Source: Rubrivivax sp. (lineage in GTDB: Bacteria; Pseudomonadota; Gammaproteobacteria; Burkholderiales; Burkholderiaceae_C). From it: a DNA stretch of 39,380 nt. Of this stretch, positions 9,906 to 15,783 are shown piece after piece (the first letter of the stretch is position 1; the number at the start of each line of letters is the position of its first letter). Made by a program: the position numbers and the translations under genes. The DNA lies in assembly GCA_020720385.1 (NCBI GenBank), contig DYOR01000019.1:1-39380 (forward strand), written 5' to 3'. Below the pieces are notes generated by a model that was not told the origin of the DNA, did no database searches, and worked only from the letters and a program-made list of their open reading frames with translations.

Positions 9906-10636
9906 GACGCGCAGGCCGGCATGCCGCGTTCGCCGAGGATGCCTCGCAGCGCCTGCAGTGCCCGGCGGAGCTGCGACTTGACCGTGCCCAGGGGCAGCTG
10001 CGTCTGTTGCGCGATCTCCTCGTGGCTCAGGCCGCGGAAGAACGCCAGCGACACCAGCTGCCGCGGCTGCGCACCGAGCAGCGTCAGTGCCTGCTGAAGG
10101 TCCGACTGGTGGCGCGCCAGCTCCAGCAACTCGTCTGCCGGCGGCGTGTGGCCCTCGGCCCCGGCCTCCAACGCGTCGTCCAGGCTCTCGTGCTGAAAAC
10201 GGGCTTCGCGGCGCAGTGCATCGATGGCGCGCGAGTGCGCGATGGACAGGACCCAGGTCAGGGCCTTGCCGCGCGAGGCATCGAATCGGACCGCCTGTCG
10301 CCAAACCTGGAAGTAGGCATCCTCCACCACCTCGCTTGCTGTCGCTGTGTTGCGCACAATGCGCCGCACCAGCCCGAAGACACGCGCGAACGTGGCGTCG
10401 TACAGCGCGGCCAGCGCGCGTTCGTCGTGCTCGACCACGGCCGCTATCCAGTGAGCCAGTTGCTGCTCGGTGACGGCGCCGGGCAGGCCCGGGCCGGCAC
10501 GCCGTGCGGCCGGCTGTGTCGGCCACGGCCCGGCTTCGCAGTGCAGGGCATCGTCTTGCGCAAGATCCTCGGCCGGCAGCCACGGCGGGGCATCCGGGTG
10601 CGCGCCCTCGTCGCCCGTGTCCTGCGTCGTCCTCAT
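9902..10636 (-). CDS. ECF RNA polymerase sigma factor
   Basis: This 244-aa sigma-70 family factor starts at ATG 10636, with GAGGAGG 8 bases upstream overlapping the cupin stop region. It has a variable leader of about 55 residues. Region 2 follows (ALYDATFARVFGLVRRIV, then EDAYFQVWRQAVRFD and GKALTWVLSIAHSRAIDALR). Region 4 contains a clear helix-turn-helix (LSHEEIAQQTQLPLGTVKSQ). Region 3 is absent, as in ECF factors. It sits between two cupin genes, a context known from ECF11/RpoE-ChrR systems. It probably drives the three GCATCC-N16-CGTA promoters in this window, including its own operon. The family is certain; the stimulus is unknown. Confidence 0.93.
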   Translation of the reverse strand: MRTTQDTGDEGAHPDAPPWLPAEDLAQDDALHCEAGPWPTQPAARRAGPGLPGAVTEQQLAHWIAAVVEHDERALAALYDATFARVFGLVRRIVRNTATASEVVEDAYFQVWRQAVRFDASRGKALTWVLSIAHSRAIDALRREARFQHESLDDALEAGAEGHTPPADELLELARHQSDLQQALTLLGAQPRQLVSLAFFRGLSHEEIAQQTQLPLGTVKSQLRRALQALRGILGERGMPACAS

Positions 10637-10647
10637 GTCGCGCCTCC

Positions 10648-11082
10648 TCAGGCGAGCACGTGGTTTGCATGCGGCACGGCGCCGCGAAGGAAGATCGTCG
10701 CCCCCGTCGCGGTGGTGATGCGCGCGTGCAGTGCGCCGCCGTGGGCCAGGTGATAGCTTCCCGGGCCGAACTCGATCTTCGAGCCGACACGCAGCCGGCC
10801 CTGCAGCACGACGCACTCCTCGTCGAGCGCATGACGGTGCGCGGGCAGACAGGCGCCAGGCTGCAGCCGCAGCAGGTACGACAGGACGCCAGCGTGTTCA
10901 CGCAGCACCTTCATCGCCACGCCGTCGAGCAAGGGCTGCCACTCACCCTGGCCCGCGGCTATGGTCAGGTGCGAGCAGTCCGCGTCGGCGACCCGCTCCA
11001 TCAGGCGGCGTCGGATGCAGCGCGCCTGCGCCGATGGGTCGGCGCTCCAGGGCTCTGCGCATCGGGGGTCGGTGGGGTCCAT
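10648..11082 (-). CDS. Cupin (ChrR-like) protein, first gene of the ECF operon
   Basis: This 144-aa single-cupin protein has metal-site residues in PAHRHALDEECVVLQG (His82, His84, Glu88) and a later His in the YHLAHGGALHA segment. Residues 22-30 (CIRRRLMER) match the basic helix before the cupins in the other cupin protein, so the two are related. It lacks a zinc anti-sigma motif. The predicted -10 element ends 6 bases before the ATG and there is no good ribosome-binding site, so the mRNA may be leaderless. The next gene (sigma factor) starts 11 bases after its stop. It is probably a sensor or modulator of the ECF factor; this is inferred from context. Confidence 0.8.
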   Translation of the reverse strand: MDPTDPRCAEPWSADPSAQARCIRRRLMERVADADCSHLTIAAGQGEWQPLLDGVAMKVLREHAGVLSYLLRLQPGACLPAHRHALDEECVVLQGRLRVGSKIEFGPGSYHLAHGGALHARITTATGATIFLRGAVPHANHVLA

Positions 11083-11088
11083 GGTTCG

Positions 11089-11116
11089 CCTACGGATGAC
11101 ACGGTGCTACGGATGC
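11089..11116 (-). promoter_or_regulatory. Putative ECF promoter of the cupin-ECF operon (autoregulation)
   Basis: On the minus strand GCATCC (11116-11111) and CGTAGG (11094-11089) are separated by exactly 16 bases. The expected transcription start falls on or next to the cupin ATG at 11082. Match to the DUF4331 promoter suggests the sigma factor activates its own operon. Confidence 0.65.
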
Positions 11117-11197
11117 AAAGCCCTGGACACGACGCGGTCATGCCGGGTGAGGCGTGCTCGTCGAAAGCCGGGCTTGGCAGTCGGCGCGCAGCACACT

Positions 11198-11225
11198 GCA
11201 TCCAGGCGACGCAGCCACCCGTAAG
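11198..11225 (+). promoter_or_regulatory. Putative ECF promoter upstream of the SRPBCC gene
   Basis: GCATCC (11198-11203), 16 bases, CGTAAG (11220-11225). This is the third exact copy of the motif in the window, on the plus strand. It would start a transcript near 11232 that covers two small frames and the SRPBCC gene. Confidence 0.6.
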
Positions 11226-11264
11226 GTGGGAGATGCCGCTCGTTCCATCTCCGAAAGGCCTGCC

Positions 11265-11423
11265 ATGACCGGCTTTGCCGTCGTCACCCACCACGCATGC
11301 ATCGCCGCGCCGGTGTCGCCACGGTGCGCGCGCAGTGCGCCGACCTCGACCACCACATCCGGCGCAACGCGCACCCCAGCTTGCGTTTCGAAGTCCTGCC
11401 ACGCCGTGCTTGCCGCGACCTGA
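11265..11423 (+). CDS. Small ORF downstream of the ECF promoter, unrecognised
   Basis: This 52-codon frame begins MTGFAVVTHHACIAAP, is Thr/Ala-rich and has four cysteines. Its ATG overlaps the stop of an 11-codon frame (11233-11268) as ATGA, and AAAGG lies 6-10 bases upstream. The position directly behind a predicted promoter and 16 bases before the SRPBCC start suggests expression. The composition could equally be chance open frame in GC-rich DNA; I do not recognise a family. Confidence 0.25.
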   Translation: MTGFAVVTHHACIAAPVSPRCARSAPTSTTTSGATRTPACVSKSCHAVLAAT

Positions 11424-11439
11424 CCCACTCGGCCTGCCC

Positions 11440-11904
11440 ATGCCGTCGACCCACTTCGACCTGGCGAGCCAGTGGCGCATCCACGCGCCGGTGGACCGTG
11501 TCTGGGCCGCACTCACCGACCCGGCGAGCTGGCCGCGGTGGTGGCCCTACGTGCACGCGGTGCGCACGGTGCGCGAGGGCGGGCGCGACGGCCTGGGCGC
11601 GGTGCGTCGCATCGACTGGTCGACGCGGCTGCCGTATCGCATCGTCATCGTGGTCGAAAGCGTCGAGGCGCTGCGCCACCAGCGGCTGCGCGTGCGCTCG
11701 CGCGGCCAGCTCGAGGGCGAGGGCCTGTGGCTGCTGCGTGCCGAGCCGGGTTTCACCGACGTGACCTGCGTGTGGCGCGTGAAGCTGCAGCGGCGCTGGA
11801 TGCGCTGGCTCGCGCCGCTGCTGGCGCCGGTCTTTCGCTGGAACCACGACAGCGTGATGCGCGCCGGCGAAGCCGGCTTGCGTCGGCTGCTCGAAGGCGG
11901 CTGA
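11440..11904 (+). CDS. SRPBCC (polyketide cyclase/START-like) protein
   Basis: This 154-aa protein has the SRPBCC opening FDLASQWRIHAPVDRVWAAL and DPASWPRWWPYV. A series of strands follows (GLGAVRRIDWSTRLPYRIVI, then GEGLWLLRAEPGFTDVTCVW) and a C-terminal helix (FRWNHDSVMRAGEAGLRRLL). The fold binds hydrophobic ligands in a cavity; no ligand can be named. The start at 11440 is chosen because the domain begins there, although the ribosome-binding site is weak. It may belong to the ECF regulon through the promoter at 11198. Confidence 0.8.
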   Translation: MPSTHFDLASQWRIHAPVDRVWAALTDPASWPRWWPYVHAVRTVREGGRDGLGAVRRIDWSTRLPYRIVIVVESVEALRHQRLRVRSRGQLEGEGLWLLRAEPGFTDVTCVWRVKLQRRWMRWLAPLLAPVFRWNHDSVMRAGEAGLRRLLEGG

Positions 11905-11961
11905 CGACGCACTGCCGGGGACGGCCCGCCACTGCAGCTTGGATGCGGTGCGCCGCCGCCC

Positions 11962-11993
11962 CATAAGATGCACGCCACATATTGCTTATGTGG
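11962..11993. promoter_or_regulatory. Candidate NsrR-type operator upstream of the NO-response operon
   Basis: AAGATGCA (11965-11972) matches the left half of the known NsrR consensus. CATAAG (11962-11967) and CTTATG (11985-11990) form an inverted repeat around it. A second perfect palindrome, CCACATA-N5-TATGTGG, lies at 11975-11993. It is 55-86 bases upstream of the DUF2249 start, and nsrR is in the same operon, so repression by NsrR is likely. Confidence 0.5.
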
Positions 11994-12047
11994 AACGCGG
12001 CTGCCACAATGCGTGTCTGTCCTACCGACCTCATGAGCTGGAGTCGC

Positions 12048-12323
12048 ATGTCCCTTGCCGCTGAAACCCCTTCCATCGACCTGCGCTCGATCGCCGCGCA
12101 GGAGCGCCCCGCAAGGATCTTCGCTGCCTTCGAGTCACTCGCCGCGGGCGAGTCGATCGACCTGCTGAGCGACCGGGAGCCGCTTGCCCTGCGCGCCCGG
12201 TTCATGCAGCAATGGCCGGGCAAGTTCAGCTGGGATGTCCTGCAAGCCGGGCCGGCGCAGTGGCGCATCCGCGTCGGGCGCGTGGCTGCCGGCAAGAGCT
12301 GCTGCGGCTGCTGCGGCGGCTGA
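12048..12323 (+). CDS. DUF2249 domain protein
   Basis: This 91-aa protein matches DUF2249: IDLRSIAAQERPARIFAAF, then LLSDREPLALRARFMQ, FSWDVLQAGPAQWRIRVGR, and a Cys-rich end (KSCCGCCGG). It starts at ATG 12048 with GGAG four bases upstream; ATG 12033 in the same frame lacks one. Such small proteins often accompany denitrification and NO-response genes; their chemistry is unknown, though the cysteine cluster may bind metal. First gene of the NnrS/NsrR operon. Confidence 0.8.
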   Translation: MSLAAETPSIDLRSIAAQERPARIFAAFESLAAGESIDLLSDREPLALRARFMQQWPGKFSWDVLQAGPAQWRIRVGRVAAGKSCCGCCGG

Positions 12324-12337
12324 CCGGCGCGAAGCCC

Positions 12338-13531
12338 GTGGACAAGCTCATCCGACTCCAGGAACGCCTGGATGCCGCGCCGGCGCGCCGCCTGGCGCTG
12401 TGGGACCTGGGATTCAGGCCGTTCTATCTGCTCGCCGCGCTGTTCGCCGCGCTGTCGGTGCCGCTGTGGGCGCTGCAATTCAGCGGCGTCATTGCCCAGC
12501 CCTGGTTGCGCGGGCCGCTGTGGCATGGGCACGAAATGGTGTTCGGCTACACGCTGGCGATCGTCGTCGGCTTCTTGTTCACTGCCGGGCGCAACTGGTC
12601 GGGGCAAGCCACGCCCACCGGGCCGGCGCTGATGATGCTCGCGGCCCTGTGGGTGGCTGGCCGGGTGCTGGTGTTGACGCCCTTTGGCGTGGCCGCGGCC
12701 GCGGCGAACGTGGCCTTTGCGCTTCTGGCGGCTTGGGGGTTGTGGCGCGCGCTGCGCGCCGGGGGCAACCGGCGCAACTACTTCTTCGTCGGCCTGCTGC
12801 TGGCATTGGCCGGCGCCGCCGCGGTGCTGCACCTGGGCCAGCTGCAGTGGCTGAGTCTGCCCGGGGAGTTCGGGCTGCCGGTGGCGCTGGACGTGGTGCT
12901 GTTCATCATCGCGGTGATGGCGGGCCGCGTCGTTCCCATGTTCACCAACAACGGCGCGCCCGGCGCGCGCGCCCGACGCGAGCCCCGACTGGAGACCGTG
13001 GCGCTGGCCAGCGTGCTGGCCCTGCTGGTGGCCGATGCCCTGGGCGTGCAGGGCCTGCCTCTGGCCGCGCTGCTCAGCTTGGCCGCGGCTGCCCACGCGG
13101 CCCGCTGGTGCTTGTGGCAGCCGTGGAAGACGCTTCGCCAACCGCTGGTGTGGGTGCTGCACGCGGCCTATTTCTGGCTGCCGCTGCACCTGGGCCTGCG
13201 TGCCGCCGCGGCGCTGGGCTGGGTCGCGGCCGGCCCGGCCACGCACGCGTTGACGGTGGGGCTGATCGGTACGCTGACGCTGGGCATGATCACGCGCACC
13301 GCGCTGGGCCACACCGGCCGGCCGTTGCGTGCCGGGTCCATCGAGACCACGGCCTACCTGGCGATGCTGGGCGCGGCCGTGGTGCGCGTGGGCCTGCCGC
13401 TGCTCGACGCCGCCTGGCTGTTGCCCTCGGTGGGCCTGTCGGCCGCGCTGTGGTCCCTGGCCTTCGTGCTCTACCTGGTGCGCTACACGCCGATGCTGCT
13501 CTGGCCCCGCGTTGACGGTCAGCCCGGATGA
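12338..13531 (+). CDS. nnrS: NnrS family membrane protein
   Basis: NnrS is a polytopic heme- and copper-containing membrane protein linked to nitric oxide stress. Here about 397 residues include roughly twelve hydrophobic helices. Family landmarks are LWDLGFRPFYLLAALFA, PLWHGHEMVFGY, TAGRNWSGQATP, RVVPMFTNNGAPGA and GMITRTALGHTGRPL. The start is uncertain: GTG 12338 lies 14 bases after the DUF2249 stop and precedes the domain sensibly, but its ribosome-binding site is weak. The open frame itself extends back to 12212 inside DUF2249. nsrR follows 48 bases downstream. Confidence 0.88.
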   Translation: MDKLIRLQERLDAAPARRLALWDLGFRPFYLLAALFAALSVPLWALQFSGVIAQPWLRGPLWHGHEMVFGYTLAIVVGFLFTAGRNWSGQATPTGPALMMLAALWVAGRVLVLTPFGVAAAAANVAFALLAAWGLWRALRAGGNRRNYFFVGLLLALAGAAAVLHLGQLQWLSLPGEFGLPVALDVVLFIIAVMAGRVVPMFTNNGAPGARARREPRLETVALASVLALLVADALGVQGLPLAALLSLAAAAHAARWCLWQPWKTLRQPLVWVLHAAYFWLPLHLGLRAAAALGWVAAGPATHALTVGLIGTLTLGMITRTALGHTGRPLRAGSIETTAYLAMLGAAVVRVGLPLLDAAWLLPSVGLSAALWSLAFVLYLVRYTPMLLWPRVDGQPG

Positions 13532-13579
13532 GACGGTGCGCTCGAGACAGCACGCCACAGGCCCTGCGCCGCCCACGCC

Positions 13580-14050
13580 ATGCGACTGACCATCATGACC
13601 GACTACGCGCTGCGCCTGCTCATGCATGTGGGCCAGCACCGCGACCGGCTATGCACCATCGCCGAGGTGGCGCAGGTGTACGGAATATCCGAGGCGCATC
13701 TGATGAAGATCACCCACCAGCTTGGCCTGGGCGGCTGGATCGAGACGGTGCGTGGTCGCGGAGGCGGCATGCGGCTGGCCCGCTCGCCGGAGCAGATCAA
13801 CCTCGGTGAGCTGGTGCGCAGCGTCGAACCCGACTTCGAACTGGTCGAGTGCATGGCCCGAGCCAGCGCCTGCACGCTGACCGGCAAGTGCGGACTGACG
13901 AGCGTGTTCAGCGGCGCGAGGGATGCCTTCATGAAGCAGCTGGACGGCCACACGCTGGCCGATGTGCTGCCCAAGCCGGGCGCGGCCGTCGGGCGGCGCC
14001 AGACGGTCGCGAGGCCTGCACCCTCTCGCCCGCGCCGCAGCGCGAGCTGA
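13580..14050 (+). CDS. nsrR: Rrf2 family NO-sensing repressor NsrR
   Basis: This 156-aa protein has the Rrf2 winged helix (MRLTIMTDYALRLLMHVGQH, then YGISEAHLMKITHQL and GWIETVRGRGGGMRLA). Three cysteines, Cys91, Cys98 and Cys104, in ECMARASACTLTGKCGL are the NsrR iron-sulfur ligands, close to Cys91/96/102 of E. coli NsrR. NO destroys the cluster and relieves repression. It lies last in the operon with DUF2249 and nnrS, so it likely represses its own operon through the site near 11962. The C-terminal 25 residues are basic and Pro-rich, longer than usual. Confidence 0.9.
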   Translation: MRLTIMTDYALRLLMHVGQHRDRLCTIAEVAQVYGISEAHLMKITHQLGLGGWIETVRGRGGGMRLARSPEQINLGELVRSVEPDFELVECMARASACTLTGKCGLTSVFSGARDAFMKQLDGHTLADVLPKPGAAVGRRQTVARPAPSRPRRSAS

Positions 14051-14121
14051 GTGCGGCTTGCTCCAGGCGCGGTCTGCGCCCGGGGCGTGGATGCGTTTGC
14101 CCGAGGGCCACGCCCCGAGGC

Positions 14122-14244
14122 CTACTCGCCGCGCAGCTGCTCGCGGCGCATCCCTGGCCACAGCGCCAGGTCGTAGGCAATCTTGAGCAACCCGCAGGCC
14201 ACCAACGGCAGCGCCACGAATCCCGCGGCGAACAGGGCACCACT
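14122..14244 (-). pseudogene. Relic of a transporter C-terminus
   Basis: The minus strand encodes about 40 residues ending in a stop (GALFAAGFVALPLVACGLLK, then IAYDLALWPGMRREQLRGE). This is a hydrophobic helix followed by the LKIxYDL pattern I associate with C-termini of some MFS transporters. The frame upstream (above about 14245) changes abruptly to low-quality sequence antisense to the DUF3297 relic, so the rest of the gene is missing. Confidence 0.45.
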
Positions 14245-14251
14245 GATCGCC

Positions 14252-14402
14252 GGCCCCCGGCTGCGCGACCGCCTGTCGATCGATGTGCGCAGCCCGTACC
14301 ACGTCGCCGCGGCGTTCGGGCACGACATCGGCGTCCGCCTCGATGGCAAGGAGCGCTTCGACGTCGAGGAAGACGGCATCAGCGAAGGCGGGGTCGAGAT
14401 CA
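14252..14402 (+). pseudogene. Truncated duplicate of the DUF3297 gene
   Basis: The plus frame reads RLRDRLSIDVRSPYHVAAAF, then GHDIGVRLDGKERFDVEEDG, ISEGGVEI. This aligns residue by residue with the intact gene at 14523 (LPDRLSVDAHSPHHLAAAFE, then HEIGIRLNGKERVDVEEY). It lacks a start codon at the right place and loses the C-terminal third (VPVGRAVDRKG onward). It abuts the transporter relic on its left. Confidence 0.7.
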
Positions 14403-14408
14403 CGAATG

Positions 14409-14427
14409 CCCCCGGCTTTGCCGGGGG
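14409..14427. terminator. Perfect 8-bp hairpin
   Basis: CCCCCGGC-TTT-GCCGGGGG, directly after the DUF3297 relic. No U-tract follows, so it could be a terminator remnant or simply a stable palindrome at the edge of the broken duplicate. Confidence 0.4.
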
Positions 14428-14522
14428 ATGGTTACACGGCACGCCAAGCGCGGCCCCGGGCGGCGCGTGCCCCGTCCGCGACAATCGAGCCCTGTCCACC
14501 TACCCGAAGCACGAGCCCACCC

Positions 14523-14771
14523 ATGACCGAAGGCAAAGTCGCCCCCCCGTTGCCCGACCGGCTCTCGGTCGACGCGCACAGCCCGCATCACCTGGCGGCG
14601 GCGTTCGAGCACGAGATCGGCATCCGCCTCAACGGCAAGGAGCGCGTCGATGTCGAGGAATACTGCATCAGCGAAGGCTGGGTCAAGGTGCCCGTGGGCC
14701 GCGCGGTGGACCGCAAGGGCCGGCCGCTGACGATCAAGCTCAAGGGCAAGGTGGAAGCGTTCTACAAGTGA
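14523..14771 (+). CDS. DUF3297 family protein
   Basis: This intact 82-aa protein (MTEGKVAPPLPDRLSVDAHS) ends DRKGRPLTIKLKGKVEAFYK, the full-length form of DUF3297. The family is small, soluble and of unknown function. The gene stands alone: relics on its left, a convergent hydrolase 55 bases to its right. ATG 14523 fits the family's usual length. A truncated duplicate lies 120 bases upstream. Confidence 0.88.
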   Translation: MTEGKVAPPLPDRLSVDAHSPHHLAAAFEHEIGIRLNGKERVDVEEYCISEGWVKVPVGRAVDRKGRPLTIKLKGKVEAFYK

Positions 14772-14826
14772 GCCCCGGCTGGGCGCGCCGAGTTGGCGTG
14801 CTGCGTGGCCTTGGTCGCTGCGGGGC

Positions 14827-15732
14827 TCAGCGGTGGGTGGCGCCCAGAAAGGGCAGCACCCGCGCGAGCAAGGCCTCGGGCGCCTCCTCGGCGATGTAGT
14901 GGCCGCAGGGCAGGGCGCTGCCCTGCACGTCGTCGGCCACGCGCTGCCACTCGGCCAGCGGCTCGAAGCAGCGCTGCACCACGCCTTGTTCGCCCCACAG
15001 CGCGAGCAGCGGCATCGCCAGGCGGCGCCCCGCCGCACGGTCGGCGCGGTCGTGTTCGAGGTCGATGCCGGCGGCGGCGCGGTAGTCCTCGCACATGGCG
15101 TGGGCTGCGCCTGGCTGGCGCAGGCTGCGTTCGTACGCCGCCAGCGCGCGCGGGTCGAAGGGGGAAAGGCCGGCGCTGCGCCGGCCCATCACGTCGCGCA
15201 GGTAGGCGCCGGGGTCGGCCTCGATGAGGCGCTCGGGCAGCGGTGCGCTCTGGATGAGGAAGAACCAGTGCCAGTAGGCGCGGGCAAAGGCCTCGCTGGT
15301 CTGCTCGTACATGGCCAGGGTGGGCGCGATGTCCAACAGCACCATGCGGCCCACGGCCTGCGGGTGGTCCATGCCCAGACGGTGGGCGACGCGCGCGCCG
15401 CGGTCGTGGGCGAGCACGTCGAAGCGCGCGTGGCCCAGCGAGCGCATCAGCTGCAGCATGTCGCGCGCCATGGTGCGCTTGCTGTAGTTGCCGTGGTCCG
15501 CCTCCCCCGCGGGCTTGGCGGAGTCGCCATAGCCGCGCAGGTCGGCCATGACCAAGGTGAAGTGCCGGGCCAGCTCCGGCGCCACGCGGTGCCAGATGGC
15601 GTGGGTCTGCGGGTGACCATGCAGCAGCAGCAGCGCCGGGCCGTGCCCGCCAGTGCAGGCGTGGATGTGCACGCCTTCATCGACGGGCACGTCGCAAGTG
15701 GTGAAACCGGGAAAGAGCGGGGTCGGTGTCAT
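14827..15732 (-). CDS. Alpha/beta hydrolase, predicted haloacetate (fluoroacetate) dehalogenase
   Basis: This 301-aa protein (start ATG 15732; a GTG 36 bases upstream is also possible) has LLLLHGHPQTHAIWH for the oxyanion loop, ADLRGYGDS, and nucleophile motif AHDRGARVAHRLGMDHP. Counted from ATG 15732, Asp110, Arg111, Arg114, Asp134, His155 and Trp156 fall at the numbers known for the fluoroacetate dehalogenase RPA1163. Tyr217 and His278 correspond to its Tyr219 and His280. The enzyme class hydrolyses haloacetates to glycolate through an aspartyl ester. The gene starts 51 bases after the giant-protein operon ends and may be co-transcribed. Substrate specificity is inferred; epoxide hydrolase is the main alternative. 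Confidence 0.78.
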   Translation of the reverse strand: MTPTPLFPGFTTCDVPVDEGVHIHACTGGHGPALLLLHGHPQTHAIWHRVAPELARHFTLVMADLRGYGDSAKPAGEADHGNYSKRTMARDMLQLMRSLGHARFDVLAHDRGARVAHRLGMDHPQAVGRMVLLDIAPTLAMYEQTSEAFARAYWHWFFLIQSAPLPERLIEADPGAYLRDVMGRRSAGLSPFDPRALAAYERSLRQPGAAHAMCEDYRAAAGIDLEHDRADRAAGRRLAMPLLALWGEQGVVQRCFEPLAEWQRVADDVQGSALPCGHYIAEEAPEALLARVLPFLGATHR

Positions 15733-15783
15733 CGTCGGGTGCGGGGTGAGCACAGGCGAGGATGCCACGAGTGCCCCGGGCGC

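Larger units (their letters stand above)
11083..11439. other. Divergent control region with two back-to-back ECF-type promoters
   Basis: These 357 bases separate the cupin-ECF operon (-) from the SRPBCC gene (+). They carry two divergent copies of GCATCC-N16-CGTA (11116-11089 on the minus strand, 11198-11225 on the plus strand). Two small reading frames follow the plus promoter: 11 codons at 11233-11268, starting 7 bases after the -10, and 52 codons at 11265-11423. Nothing else stands out. Confidence 0.55.

Noticed and set aside
10637-10816. Upstream 60-codon extension of the ECF sigma gene
   Set aside because: It lies inside the cupin gene and is Arg-rich noise; ATG 10636 has a strong GAGGAGG.
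9906-10901. Upstream extension of the double-cupin frame through the sigma gene
   Set aside because: Out-of-frame shadow of the sigma gene; the ATGA overlap at 9905 is the natural start.
11089-11116. Direct repeat CATCCGTAG in the cupin promoter as a separate operator
   Set aside because: Both copies coincide with the -35 and -10 elements of the ECF motif, which explains them more simply.
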